From DASYML01 sp036009045 (GTDB taxonomy: Bacteria > Acidobacteriota > Blastocatellia > Pyrinomonadales > Pyrinomonadaceae), in contig DASYML010000028.1 in assembly GCA_036009045.1 (NCBI GenBank), forward strand, positions 1 to 38,806: DNA of 38,806 nt, written 5' to 3'. The notes under the pieces were generated by a model that ran no database searches, was not told where the DNA came from, and was given only the letters and a program-made list of their open reading frames with translations. Positions 25,408 through 34,306 of the stretch are shown piece after piece. Each line of letters opens with the position of its first letter. Position 1 is the first letter of the stretch. The position numbers were made by a program, and so were the translations under genes.

Positions 25408-25850
25408 GAGTCTGGAGTCAAAAGCAGTCGTCTTTAACTTGAGCAGTCGGCCTTAACTTTCAAGTTGCCTTGAACCTCAAACCTCAAACCTTTACGTGAG
25501 TTCGACGTAAGGTAGAGTACATGCTTCAACCTGATCCACGCCAGTGGATACATATGAGAGCCGGGGGCAAGCTCGTAGAGCGTCGCCCACGGTGACTGGT
25601 CCAGAATACAATCCGACCCTGTAAGGGTCGCACCCCTTCGTGGCAGGTGCGACCCTTGCAGGGTCGAATGATGTTGACGCGAAGCAGACCGGGGGCGCTG
25701 CCCCCGGCTATCGCAGGTTGCCCTTTCAGGGCACAGGCGGCTTGTCAGTCAGCCTCTTACGTCGAACTCACGTTAAACCTTTCTTCTGACTCTTGACTCA
25801 CGACTCCCGACTCTCAGACTCTCAGACTCTCCGACTCCTGACTCTCCGAC
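25388..25850. repeat. Heptad inverted repeat (GAGTCTG type) split by a nested element
   Basis: The left arm (25388-25420) is made of GAGTCTG words and overlaps the stop codon of the lipid kinase; the right arm (25783-25850) repeats CTGACTC/CAGACTC words and touches the stop codon of the M61 peptidase. A short AACCTCA heptad run lies at about 25473-25493. Between the arms sits a 281-bp element with terminal inverted repeats. This 443-bp gap between convergent genes therefore holds only repeats. Confidence 0.8.
25494..25774. mobile_element. MITE-like non-coding element with 18-bp TIRs
   Basis: ACGTGAGTTCGACGTAAG at 25494-25511 is a perfect inverted match of 25756-25773. The element is flanked by the direct repeat AAACCTTT (25486-25493 and 25775-25782), as expected for an 8-bp target duplication. 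Inside are strong hairpins (a GACCCT...AGGGTC stem around 25615-25665 and GCCGGGGGC-type stems). It has no coding capacity. A diverged copy lies at 31770-32014. Confidence 0.65.
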
Positions 25851-27779
25851 TTATCCCTTGAGCCATGCGGTGCGTAAGGCTCTGGCTGCGGGCGAGGCGT
25901 CCTTGAGTTCTTCTATGCGGTAGTCGTAGTGCTCCGGTGGGCCAAGGTTGAGGGTGGCCTTGATGGTCTGGCGGTCGCGTTTGAGGGTGACGGGCACGCG
26001 TTCATTCGCCTTGTAGCGATTGAGCACGGCCAGCCATGTCTCGCGCGTGACGCCCGCGTTCCCTATCTTGAGAAGGACATCACCCTGCCTCAGCCCGGCA
26101 TTCTCTGCGGGCGAATCGTTGCGCACGTTGCCGATTCTGGCGCTCCCCGCGTCCGCGAAATCGAGCGTGATGCCCGCCGTGTATCCTTCGCGCGCAGGCT
26201 CTCGCACCAGCCTCAGACCGACCTGCGCGAACGCTTCATCATAGGGCGGCGGTTCTATGCTGTGCGAGTAACGCAGGAAAAATTGGTCCAGGTCCGTGCC
26301 CGCGACCTGTGTCGCCACGCGCTCGAAATCCTTCGTCTCGTAGCCGCGCCCGCGCAGATAATATGAAGCGTTCGGGCTGTTGAGATAAAACTCCCTGTAC
26401 ATCTGCCGCATGACTTCGTCAAGGCTTGCACGCCCGCCCGTCTTGCCTCTGATTAAAAGGTCCAGGACCAGTCCCACAACCTCGCCCTTCGGGTAGTAAC
26501 TGACGGAGGTATTGCCGAGATTGATTTTTTGCGCGTGAACGGCGTTATCCTGAAACGGCGCGGTCAGCGATGATTCCTCGGCGCTCGTCAGGCGACTGCC
26601 CGGCGCGTTCTCCACGCCGGAGATATTCTGGGCCAACTCTTGCAGGAATCGCTGATCGTCCCAGATGCCCGCGCGACGCTGCATGAGGTGGCCGTAGTAA
26701 TTGGTGATGCCTTCCGCGATCCACAGCGAGCGCGTGTTGGCCGGACGCGTGAAATCCCACGGGCCGAGTTCGACGGGCCTTAAACGTTTGACGTTCCAGA
26801 CGTGGAAAAATTCGTGGGCCACGGCGTCCAGCGTATCCTCGTAGATGCCCGCGTCCGCGAGCGCGCCAGGCTCTACAATCTGCGTCGAGTTGAGATGTTC
26901 CATGCCGTCGCTCGAACGGTCGTCCGCCGCGAAATGCAGCAGGAAGGTGTAAGATTCAAACTCCGGCGTGCCCCACATAGCCGTCTCCGCGCGCACAATC
27001 TTTTCAATATCCCTGACCAGCGCGGGACGCTTGCCGCCTTCGTCGCCGAACGAATGGACCATCACGCGATAGCTCTTCCCTTCGACCTTGAATTCATCCA
27101 GGGTCCAATCGGGCGCGACTTCCGTCGGCGTATCAATCATGATGTCGTAATTCGGAAACTGCCACTCGCGTTGGCCCACATTACTGGTCCAGGCGTTGAC
27201 GACGCGCCAGTTTGACGGAGGCTCAATCGTCAACCTGACGGAATCCTGTTTGTGGTCCACCAAGTACATCAAGACCGAGCCGCCATTGATGGTCGCGTGT
27301 CTCTCATCAAGCTGCGAAAACGTCCCTGAGAGATCATCGCCGAAGACCTTGTACTTAACGACCATCACTCCGCCGGGCGCGACCGCCATCACGCGCCACG
27401 TCTGATCGTCCACTCTCTTGAAGTGCCAGGGCTTGTCATTAATCGAGCCGTCTGGACTCTGTAGACGGATAGAGACATCGAAGTCCTGCACGTTCTTGGC
27501 AAAGTCGAAGACCGCATAGCGTCCGGGCGACCATCTAGGCATCTGAAAATAGAGATACTCCGGCGACGGCCCCTCGCCCATTTTCACTTCGATGCTGACT
27601 TCAAAAAGATGCGAGAGGGGGCGCGTCATCGCCAGTTTATAGTTGAGCGCGCCGAGCGGCTGGGCCAACTGCGATGGCTGCTGCTGTTGTGGTTGTGCCG
27701 CCGGGACGGCGTAGAGTGTGAAGACGAGCGCGAGCAGGGAGATGCCGCGCAAAGCAAAGCGTGGGAGGCGATGCATCAT
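25851..27779 (-). CDS. Secreted M61-family peptidase with PDZ domain
   Basis: The 642-residue protein has a signal peptide (ISLLALVFTLYAVPAAQ), an N-terminal beta domain, the peptidase core with HEFFH at 322-326 and the third ligand Glu356 in AEGITNYY, and a C-terminal PDZ domain (about 530-610, with SPAENAGLRQGDVLLKIGN). The pattern EFFHVWNVKRLRP is characteristic of M61 glycyl-aminopeptidase-like enzymes. It would cleave peptides in the periplasm or outside the cell. The ATG at 27779 follows CAGGAG. The stop codon directly abuts a heptad repeat. Confidence 0.95.
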   Translation of the reverse strand: MMHRLPRFALRGISLLALVFTLYAVPAAQPQQQQPSQLAQPLGALNYKLAMTRPLSHLFEVSIEVKMGEGPSPEYLYFQMPRWSPGRYAVFDFAKNVQDFDVSIRLQSPDGSINDKPWHFKRVDDQTWRVMAVAPGGVMVVKYKVFGDDLSGTFSQLDERHATINGGSVLMYLVDHKQDSVRLTIEPPSNWRVVNAWTSNVGQREWQFPNYDIMIDTPTEVAPDWTLDEFKVEGKSYRVMVHSFGDEGGKRPALVRDIEKIVRAETAMWGTPEFESYTFLLHFAADDRSSDGMEHLNSTQIVEPGALADAGIYEDTLDAVAHEFFHVWNVKRLRPVELGPWDFTRPANTRSLWIAEGITNYYGHLMQRRAGIWDDQRFLQELAQNISGVENAPGSRLTSAEESSLTAPFQDNAVHAQKINLGNTSVSYYPKGEVVGLVLDLLIRGKTGGRASLDEVMRQMYREFYLNSPNASYYLRGRGYETKDFERVATQVAGTDLDQFFLRYSHSIEPPPYDEAFAQVGLRLVREPAREGYTAGITLDFADAGSARIGNVRNDSPAENAGLRQGDVLLKIGNAGVTRETWLAVLNRYKANERVPVTLKRDRQTIKATLNLGPPEHYDYRIEELKDASPAARALRTAWLKG

Positions 27780-28104
27780 AAGGTTTGGCTCCTGAAGTTA
27801 AAAGGCGCGAGGCAGCGCGAGCGATAAAGAGTTTGATAAAGACGCGAGATTTTGTCTGCGTTTCCGCTTAACCTGTCGAAACATCCGCAGGCGTTGGCCC
27901 ATCAGGGATTCCTTTATTGGTCCAACATTCAGCCACGAGAGGAAAAATCATTGGTCCAGGGCACATTCAAGACGATGCCCCGCAGGCATTTTTGCCTTTT
28001 GACTCGTTGTGATGATGCGCCGTCCGGGCGCGTCGCGTCAGAGGCGCTTGACGCATACAGCATCTCTCCGCTAGCTTTGAAGACCGCACGGAAGAACATT
28101 AAAC
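27780..28104. other. Divergent intergenic region, 325 bp
   Basis: The gap between the M61 peptidase and the AlaX gene contains two TTGGTCCA words (about 27917 and 27952) and no heptad repeat. I see no convincing promoter hexamer pair, RNA or gene here. Confidence 0.5.
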
Positions 28105-29319
28105 ATGAGCACCACTGAACGTCTCTATTACACGGATTCGCACCTGACGGAATTTGAAGCGCGCGTCACGGGCATCATTGATCGCGTCAGCGGATGGGCC
28201 ACAGTGACGCTGGACCGGACGGCCTTTTACCCGACGGGCGGCGGCCAGCCGAGCGATACTGGTTTCATCGGCGAGGCGCGCGTCGTCGAGTGCATAGACG
28301 AGTCGGCATCGGGCGTGCTGCATGTCGTCCAGGGCCGCACGCCGAAGGTCGGCGACCTCGTCCGTGGACATGTGGATTGGCCGCGCAGGCAGGACCACAT
28401 GCAACAACACACGGGCCAACACATTCTCTCACAGGCTTTCATCGCGCTCTTCGATGCGGAGACGCGCGGCTTTCGGATGCTGGACCAGTCATCCGAAGTT
28501 GATGTCGCGCTCGATGAGCCGACGGACGAGCGCATAGAGCGTGCGGTCCAACTCGCCAACAGCATCATCTGGGATGACCGTCCCGTGCATGTGCGGCAGG
28601 TGACGCAGGAGGAAGCCGCGCAGCTGTCGCTCCGCAAAGAATCTACGCGTTCCGGTGAATTACGCATCATCGAGATAGAAGGTTTCGACCTCACGCCCTG
28701 CGGCGGCACGCACGTCAGACGGACGGGCGAAGTCGGCCTCATCGCCGTGCGCCACTGGGAACGCGCCAAAGGCTTAACGCGCGTCGAATTCATCGCGGGC
28801 AATCGCGCGCTCGCGGACTACGACCGCGCCAACCGCACGGCACGCGCCGTCGCCGCGCTCTTCAGCGCCGGACGCGACGACGCGCCCGCGCAGGTCTCGC
28901 GTCTACAGGAAGCGCATAAACAACTCCTGCGCCGCGTGCGCGTGCTCGAAGAAATGACTACCCGTGTCGAAGCGGAAGAACTGCTCGCAGAGACGAACGT
29001 GAGACCGGACGGCGCGAGAATCATCGCGCGCAACTTTGAAGGACGCGATGCCGAATCACTGAAAAGACTCGCGCAGGCGATCATCGCTCAGACCGGTTGC
29101 GTCGCGCTGCTCGGCTCAAGCGATGAAGGCGCGGCGAGGCTCGTCTTCGCGCGTGCGGCTGACGGCGTCGGCGACATGAATGCCTTGATGCGCGAAGCCT
29201 GCGCGCTCCTGGACGGGCGCGGCGGAGGTCGCCCGGACCTCGCCCAGGGCGGTGGTCGTCACGTCGAGAAACTCTCGGAAGCCATCGCCGCCGCCGCGCG
29301 CACTCTGCATGCAGATTAA
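28105..29319 (+). CDS. alaX: Alanyl-tRNA editing protein (AlaX-L type) with DHHA1 domain
   Basis: The 404-residue protein carries the second-additional-domain editing site: QQHTGQHILS (His102, His106) and CGGTHVRRTGE (Cys199, His203), the four zinc ligands of AlaX and AlaRS editing domains. The C-terminal third is DHHA1-like, ending with the Gly-rich GGGRPDLAQGGG. It lacks the AlaRS aminoacylation domain, so it should hydrolyse Ser- or Gly-tRNA(Ala) in trans. Length fits the AlaX-L class. The ATG at 28105 has a weak GGAAGA site. A tRNA-Ala gene follows 73 bp downstream, a suggestive pairing although the tRNA has its own promoter. Confidence 0.93.
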   Translation: MSTTERLYYTDSHLTEFEARVTGIIDRVSGWATVTLDRTAFYPTGGGQPSDTGFIGEARVVECIDESASGVLHVVQGRTPKVGDLVRGHVDWPRRQDHMQQHTGQHILSQAFIALFDAETRGFRMLDQSSEVDVALDEPTDERIERAVQLANSIIWDDRPVHVRQVTQEEAAQLSLRKESTRSGELRIIEIEGFDLTPCGGTHVRRTGEVGLIAVRHWERAKGLTRVEFIAGNRALADYDRANRTARAVAALFSAGRDDAPAQVSRLQEAHKQLLRRVRVLEEMTTRVEAEELLAETNVRPDGARIIARNFEGRDAESLKRLAQAIIAQTGCVALLGSSDEGAARLVFARAADGVGDMNALMREACALLDGRGGGRPDLAQGGGRHVEKLSEAIAAAARTLHAD

Positions 29320-29348
29320 CATCCAACATCACCCGTAGATAATACGAC

Positions 29349-29377
29349 TTGACACTACGGCTCTCACTCTCTAATAT
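29349..29377 (+). promoter_or_regulatory. Consensus promoter of tRNA-Ala
   Basis: TTGACA (29349-29354), a 17-bp spacer and TAATAT (29372-29377) end 15 bp before the tRNA. This is the best-formed promoter in the window. Confidence 0.75.
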
Positions 29378-29392
29378 TTCCTCAGACCTCTT

Positions 29393-29466
<74 letters not shown>

Positions 29467-29485
29467 CTTTTCAAATCAACGACTT

Positions 29486-29513
29486 ACGGCAGGATGCACG
29501 TCCTGCCGTTTTT
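29486..29513 (+). terminator. Rho-independent terminator after tRNA-Ala
   Basis: ACGGCAGGA (29486-29494) and TCCTGCCGT (29501-29509) form a perfect 9-bp stem with a 6-nt loop and a T-run behind it. Confidence 0.88.
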
Positions 29514-29704
29514 CTTTGCCGCTATTTTTGACGCGATTGTGATAAGCTGCGCCCGTTCCCGCCGTTTTTTCGACCGACGCGCATTGCCTCATCCAGCGCA
29601 TGCGAGTAACGTTTGGTAGTCCTGATGTCGCTATGTCCAGGGATGGGTTTACTGAGGAAGGCGTGTCAGTGATTGGTCCAATAATAGGCGAGAGATTAAA
29701 AGTC

Positions 29705-30490
29705 ATGCGGAAGATTGATTTGAGAGCGATTCTGAAGCCCGTCAATCGGTTGGTTCTGCTCGACGTTGTGGTTTTCGTCCACAACCTGATTTTGATGATT
29801 TTGCTCTCAAGGATGCTGGCTAATCTTGCTCAACAAGCGCAGCAAGGAGTCCTGACTGCTAAAGCGGAAATGGCCCTTTTCTGTCTGGCATTATGCATGC
29901 TGTCGCCCATCGGAGCGATTCTCAAACGACGGCGCGCTCATCTACGAAATCCTGACATCGAACCCGTAGCCGGTTTTTTGTTCGTTCTTTATTTTTTAAC
30001 GCAACTGATGTTTTTGATATGCGCGAGTACCTTGCTGGTGGAAGCGGGCGGCACAGATTATCAAGGCCCGGCAGGACTGTTCGCACATCTCTTTTTTGGG
30101 CTTCCGGCTCTGGCCGTCCTCAATACTCTGATTGTTTATTTTTACTTTTTGTCGCCGAAACACAAACCGCTTTTCAAGCTTCTGCTCTCGCCCGTTACTG
30201 AAATAGCCGGTGATGCCTGTGTGTTCCTCAACGTGATTCTTTTTCAGATGCTGTGGTGGTATTTGCTGGCGGACCCGTATTTCTCCGACGGAGTGCATGG
30301 GGTGGGCGAGTTTATAGCAAAGACATGCGCGTTCGCTGGCCTGGCTTTGTTCATATACGTTCCGCCGCGCATATTTTATTTTGCAGAAGATGTTGAGCCC
30401 AAGACGATTTTGCTGACAATGCTGCTCGCCAATTTACCTGTCCTCTGGCGCGTCTTCTTCGGCACGGGTTTAAACATGATGACGAATTAA
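29705..30490 (+). CDS. Polytopic membrane protein of unknown function
   Basis: From the ATG at 29705 the product is 261 residues with about six or seven hydrophobic helices (for example LVLLDVVVFVHNLILMILL, MALFCLALCMLSPIGAIL, FLFVLYFLTQLMFLICAST). Short basic loops such as KRRRAHLR suggest the cytoplasmic side. I do not recognise a family. The open frame extends 35 codons upstream to 29600, but those codons give a soluble stretch without a signal. No strong ribosome site is seen at either start. Composition is somewhat AT-richer than neighbours. Confidence 0.75.
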   Translation: MRKIDLRAILKPVNRLVLLDVVVFVHNLILMILLSRMLANLAQQAQQGVLTAKAEMALFCLALCMLSPIGAILKRRRAHLRNPDIEPVAGFLFVLYFLTQLMFLICASTLLVEAGGTDYQGPAGLFAHLFFGLPALAVLNTLIVYFYFLSPKHKPLFKLLLSPVTEIAGDACVFLNVILFQMLWWYLLADPYFSDGVHGVGEFIAKTCAFAGLALFIYVPPRIFYFAEDVEPKTILLTMLLANLPVLWRVFFGTGLNMMTN

Positions 30491-30528
30491 AAGCTTTCTC
30501 TTCATCCCTCATCTCCCCAGACGGGCTG

Positions 30529-31245
30529 TTATTCCTCATACTCGTCGGAGCCTTGAACCCACATGAAGGATTGGATGTCTATCATGTCGAGCGGACGCAG
30601 AGCGCGTTGGTCGCGGCGCACTGCGGCGGCGAACTCAAGCAAGTCGGCGTAGGTTTCCCAGGACGGCCCGGACTTGTATTGAAACTCAAAGCCATATTCG
30701 CGGGCTGCCGCGCGTGTCACGTTCGGCTTGAGAAAGATGTGTGTGTCCGGTTGCGCGATGAATCCGAAAACGGTGACAAGGGGCCAGGTGAGGACTCGCG
30801 TCTGCCTGCGTGGCAGCGCCGACACAGTATCGCGCCAGCGCGCGAATTTATCCTCTGTGCTGCCAGCGCCGTGTAGAAAGTTGTAGAGACCCTCCGCGAA
30901 CAAGCGTGCGCCGCCGGGCGCTTTCACGGCGTCGCGCAGCGCCATCTTCTCGAAGGAGAAGAGGAGGTTGGTGCGAGACTCTATACGCACGGCGTGCGCG
31001 GCAATCTCCGCGAACTCGCCGTCGCGCAGAAGCTTCCGGTAGCTATCGCGGTCAAGCGTTTCATTCCACCTCTCATGCGCCTCCCACTTATAGCCGCGCT
31101 CCCAGGCGATGTATTTCTGGTCCTGAAACCCTGCGGGGAAGAATCTGAGAAATTTGCGGCGGCAGCGTTCCGCGCCCTCCGCAGGCTGGCCCCCCCTCGC
31201 GGCGCGCGACCCTCCACCCCCGACGCCTGTTTTGCTCCTGCTCAT
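30529..31245 (-). CDS. Conserved-looking soluble protein of unknown function
   Basis: The ATG at 31245 follows AAGGAGG with 8-bp spacing, an excellent ribosome site, giving 238 residues; GTG at 31254 is in frame but overlaps that site. After a Gly/Ala/Arg-rich start the protein is rich in aromatic residues (FQDQKYIAWERGYKWEAHERW) and mostly helical, with an ordered core around VLTWPLVTVFGFIAQPDTHIF and an acidic end (MWVQGSDEYEE). No signal peptide, membrane helix or catalytic motif is visible. I do not recognise the family. Confidence 0.8.
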   Translation of the reverse strand: MSRSKTGVGGGGSRAARGGQPAEGAERCRRKFLRFFPAGFQDQKYIAWERGYKWEAHERWNETLDRDSYRKLLRDGEFAEIAAHAVRIESRTNLLFSFEKMALRDAVKAPGGARLFAEGLYNFLHGAGSTEDKFARWRDTVSALPRRQTRVLTWPLVTVFGFIAQPDTHIFLKPNVTRAAAREYGFEFQYKSGPSWETYADLLEFAAAVRRDQRALRPLDMIDIQSFMWVQGSDEYEE

Positions 31246-31445
31246 AGCGTTCACCTCCTTGTTCGATGGACGACCGTTTCAAACACCCGCTTTGTTATCA
31301 CATGAATCTGGCCGCTGTCTAATGTCAACGCCGAATGTTTCCCTATCCGACTTTAAAATCTGATAGCAGGCGAACCCTCATTAGAGTATATTCGGAGACT
31401 GGACTCAAACCATTTTCATCCGAGAGATAAGTTGAAGGAGGCTTT

Positions 31446-31730
31446 ATGAAAGCTGTGTGGCACGAGACGGTCCTGGCTGTGAGTGACAGGACAATTGTGG
31501 TGGAGGGCAATCATTATTTTCCGCCCGAATCCATCAACAGGGAATATTTTCAGGAGAGTAATACACGCACGACTTGCCCTTGGAAAGGACAGGCCAGCTA
31601 TTACAATGTCGTGATAGATGGTGACAGCAACAGGGACGCCGCATGGTATTACCCTGAGCCGAAAGAGGCTGCCGGGGAGATTAAAAATCATGTCGCCTTC
31701 TGGAAAGGCGTCAGGGTTGAGAATGACTGA
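31446..31730 (+). CDS. DUF427 family protein
   Basis: The 94-residue protein matches DUF427: KAVWHETVLAVSDRTIVVEGNHYFPPESI, then TTCPWKGQASYYNVVIDG and AAWYYPEPKEAA, ending KNHVAFWKGVRVE. The conserved CPWKG with Tyr/Trp-rich strands is the family core. The function is unknown in bacteria. AAGGAGG stands 5 bp before the ATG. It is complete and stands alone, with a repeat element downstream. Confidence 0.93.
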   Translation: MKAVWHETVLAVSDRTIVVEGNHYFPPESINREYFQESNTRTTCPWKGQASYYNVVIDGDSNRDAAWYYPEPKEAAGEIKNHVAFWKGVRVEND

Positions 31731-32073
31731 GAGGGCTTGACTGCGGACGTTATCGCTAAAATCCGCAAAGCCACCTGTGCCCTGAAAGGGCAAGATGTGA
31801 TAGCCGGGGGCGACGCTCAAGCTTGCCCCCGGTTACTGGTCCAAGATAGATTCCGACCCTGAAAGGGTCGTACCTTCAATGTTGAAGGTACGACCCTTTC
31901 AGGGTCGGAATGTGTGGTGTTGAGAGAACCGGGGGCGGTGCCCCCGGCTGTCATATGTATCCACTGACGTTGATCAGATTGAAGGGTGTGCTCTGCCTTA
32001 CGTCTAACTCACGTTATTTATCCACTGACGTGGATAAGGTTGAAGGGTTTGCTTTGATCTGTTCAGACATCCT
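31731..32073. other. Intergenic region filled by a repeat element, 343 bp
   Basis: The gap between the convergent DUF427 and redoxin genes is almost fully occupied by the second copy of the TIR element and a partial tandem duplication of its end. No gene is seen. Confidence 0.7.
31770..32014 (-). mobile_element. Diverged second copy of the TIR element
   Basis: Read on the minus strand it begins ACGTGAGTTAGACGTAAG (31997-32014, one change from the TIR at 25494) and follows the first copy through the CAGTGGATACATATGA word, the GCCGGGGGC stem, the GGGTCG/CGACCC hairpin and the final GCCCTTTCAGGGCACAGG near 31776-31793. The far TIR is absent. A second CCACGTCAGTGGATAA unit at 32020-32060 looks like a tandem duplication of its end. 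Confidence 0.6.
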
Positions 32074-33342
32074 CTAGAGCGGGAGTATCTTGTCCAGCGT
32101 CTTTAACAAATCCTGCCCGCGCATTTTGTGTTGGTCCACGAGGAGGACTTTGCCGTCCGGCCCGATGAGGAGCGAGGTCGGGAAGAGATGTATGCGATAG
32201 CGTATCTCTACGTCCTTGATGCTCTCTAAGGTCGCCTGCGGCCAGACAAGGCCGTTCTTCTTCAAAGAGTCTCGAATCATCGAGGGGTCATCGTCGTTGT
32301 TCATCCCCAGAATCTCGAAGCCGCGCGCCTGGTAACGCGAGTAAGCGGCCTTTTGATAAGGAAGCTCTCGACGGCACGGGGGACACCATGCGGCCCAGAA
32401 ATCCAGCAGCACGTACTTGCCGCGAAACTCCGAGAGCTTGTGTTTCTTGTTGCCGAAATCCGTGAACTGAAAGTCAGGCAATTCGCTGCCGACCTGGACC
32501 TCTATGCGCTTGTAATCCGAAGCCGGATGAGCGCGCATGATGATTTGATTCTTCTCCATGTCCACGCGGCGCGTCGAGACGTAAGTATCTCCGACGCGAA
32601 AGACGACCGTCTCCTCCCGCGCGTCCGCCGATTCGGGCGAGAAACGGTCCACCACAATCTTGCCGTCACCGTCGCTGTCCACGCCGAACGTGCCGTTCGT
32701 CACGCTGATCTTTTTCGTCTGCGGGTTGAAGCTATACTGGACCAGAGTCTTGCGGCCACCGATGTCAACAGAGCCTTTCGCAAAAGCTTCCTTCGATTGA
32801 AAGATGATGCGCTCGCCCTCGCTCAGTTCGTCCCATTTAACGCCCTTGAGATACTGCACGAAGACGGGGTAACTCTGAAAGAGCGTGCTCTTCATAGGGA
32901 CTTTGAGCGTCGCTTCGAGCATGTAAGGATTATCTTCCTCACCCTTCCTGAGCGGGAAACGCTCGTTGTCCTGCATGACGTTGTCGAGGTTGAGGTCCGC
33001 GTAGAGATACGGCTCGCTATCATCTTCCGGTTCGACGAGGAGAGTGATGATGACGGACTTATCCTGCGGCGGATGAAACAGACGGCCAGCGGTGACGGTC
33101 ACGCCGGATTCGAGAGGCGTGGCGAACTTGATCTTTGAAAAATCGTTGAAAGGCTTGAGCACGACCTGGTCCAAATCCTCTCTTGAAGGAATGAGTTCCG
33201 CATCAAGCTTGCCCGTGTATTCAGTATCAACGGGGGCGGGTCCGGCAATCGCCGCCGGGTCGGCACAGATAAAGACCAGAAGGAAAGATGTGACAGCTAA
33301 CAGGCAGGCGAACCGATGATGATATTTAGACGAGGGATGCAT
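32074..33342 (-). CDS. Secreted TlpA-like thiol-disulfide redoxin
   Basis: The 422-residue protein has a signal peptide (LLAVTSFLLVFICADPAA), a long N-terminal region of beta type (about 40-280, including VDSDGDGKI) and a C-terminal thioredoxin-fold domain with FWAAWCPPCRRE (Cys320, Cys323) and the cis-Pro region FPTSLLIGPDG. This matches AlkHP/TlpA-type redoxins, which reduce or isomerise disulfides outside the cytoplasm. The N-terminal region is not recognised and may bind a substrate. AAAGGA precedes the ATG. The metalloprotease and secreted protein upstream are Cys-containing possible clients, which is only inference. Confidence 0.92.
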   Translation of the reverse strand: MHPSSKYHHRFACLLAVTSFLLVFICADPAAIAGPAPVDTEYTGKLDAELIPSREDLDQVVLKPFNDFSKIKFATPLESGVTVTAGRLFHPPQDKSVIITLLVEPEDDSEPYLYADLNLDNVMQDNERFPLRKGEEDNPYMLEATLKVPMKSTLFQSYPVFVQYLKGVKWDELSEGERIIFQSKEAFAKGSVDIGGRKTLVQYSFNPQTKKISVTNGTFGVDSDGDGKIVVDRFSPESADAREETVVFRVGDTYVSTRRVDMEKNQIIMRAHPASDYKRIEVQVGSELPDFQFTDFGNKKHKLSEFRGKYVLLDFWAAWCPPCRRELPYQKAAYSRYQARGFEILGMNNDDDPSMIRDSLKKNGLVWPQATLESIKDVEIRYRIHLFPTSLLIGPDGKVLLVDQHKMRGQDLLKTLDKILPL

Positions 33343-33462
33343 TTTGTAATTCCTTTTAAGAGGTGAGAGTGAACGTTGCAGAACTAACCCATCCGAACCC
33401 GGAAGGCAACCTGGTAGACGCTCAGGCGAGAGATGCTTTGAACGAAAGCGTCGTCCAAAAAC

Positions 33463-33501
33463 AATCGCGCCCGCTTCATCTTCAGAAGCAGGCGCGATTT
33501 T
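33463..33501 (-). terminator. Terminator downstream of the metalloprotease gene
   Basis: AATCGCGCC-C-GCTTC (33463-33477) pairs with GAAGC-A-GGCGCGATT (33485-33499), a 14-bp stem with one mismatch. On the minus strand it is followed by GTTTTTGG, so it would stop transcripts from the gene at 34291. Confidence 0.65.
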
Positions 33502-33586
33502 AGATGAGGACTCCGCGTACTGTCAAAGCCCGTACGCGTCCGGCCAGGTTTGCGCCGGAAGAGTTTGAGACGTGCGAGAGAGTTTA

Positions 33587-34291
33587 TTACTTCCCTTCGG
33601 TCGAAGCGACGCGCGCCTGTGCGCCCGTCAGACTGGCGTATCCAGCCGCGACGACGTATTTATCGCACGCGCTCGGTTCGTAAACGTTGTTGCCCTTGTT
33701 GTCATCTTTGAAGGCGGACATGGCGGTTGTGCCGCGCCTGCACTCATAGCAGTCCGCCAGACCGAGCGAGTGGCCGAGTTCGTGCGTCATCAAACTCGTC
33801 AGGGCGGACGGGTCTGTGACGACGGGTCTGATGGTCATCATCATGCGGACGACGCCGCTTGATGAAGAGTAAAATTTAATCTCCGCGAGCCGCTCCGTCT
33901 TCGTCGGAATACCGCGCATGACAGTGAGGCTCGCATCATCTTTAACAACGCTCTCGCGTTCGCCTCCGACGATGAAGACGATGTGAGAGTCTATCTCCCT
34001 GAGAGCGTTATTCCAGTTATTGACGGCGCGGGAGAGCGCCTCTGATTGTGCGCGGTTGAAGCTGTCCTTCAGGTAATAGACCCTGACCAGAGCGCCAGGT
34101 TTCCATCGCCAGCCGAGAGCCTGCGGGGAAGTCTTGCCCGGCTGGCATTGCCTGGGCATGACAGCCGGATCAACGCTCGCCACGACCGCCGCTCCGGCCT
34201 CTGCCCTCGCGTTTGTGATGACGGGATTGTTGGCCCACAGCACAAGCGCGAGGCAGGAGATGACAAGGAGACTGTAGAGAGCTTGCTTCAT
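33587..34291 (-). CDS. Secreted metzincin-like (matrixin-type) metalloprotease
   Basis: The 234-residue protein has a signal peptide (LLVISCLALVLWA), a compact catalytic domain and the zinc motif HELGHSLGLADCYE (His170, Glu171, His174, Asp180), with Met191 in TTAMSAF as the Met-turn. The third ligand position is Asp, as in snapalysin-like metzincins. The edge strand IKFYSSSSGVVRMMMTI fits the substrate-binding strand of matrixins. It starts 15 bp after the upstream secreted protein, without a clear ribosome site, so translation is likely coupled. The zinc motif spacing is identical to the protease at 9845-11290, although the rest differs. Confidence 0.88.
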   Translation of the reverse strand: MKQALYSLLVISCLALVLWANNPVITNARAEAGAAVVASVDPAVMPRQCQPGKTSPQALGWRWKPGALVRVYYLKDSFNRAQSEALSRAVNNWNNALREIDSHIVFIVGGERESVVKDDASLTVMRGIPTKTERLAEIKFYSSSSGVVRMMMTIRPVVTDPSALTSLMTHELGHSLGLADCYECRRGTTAMSAFKDDNKGNNVYEPSACDKYVVAAGYASLTGAQARVASTEGK

Positions 34292-34306
34292 CTTGTTCGA
34301 TGGTGC

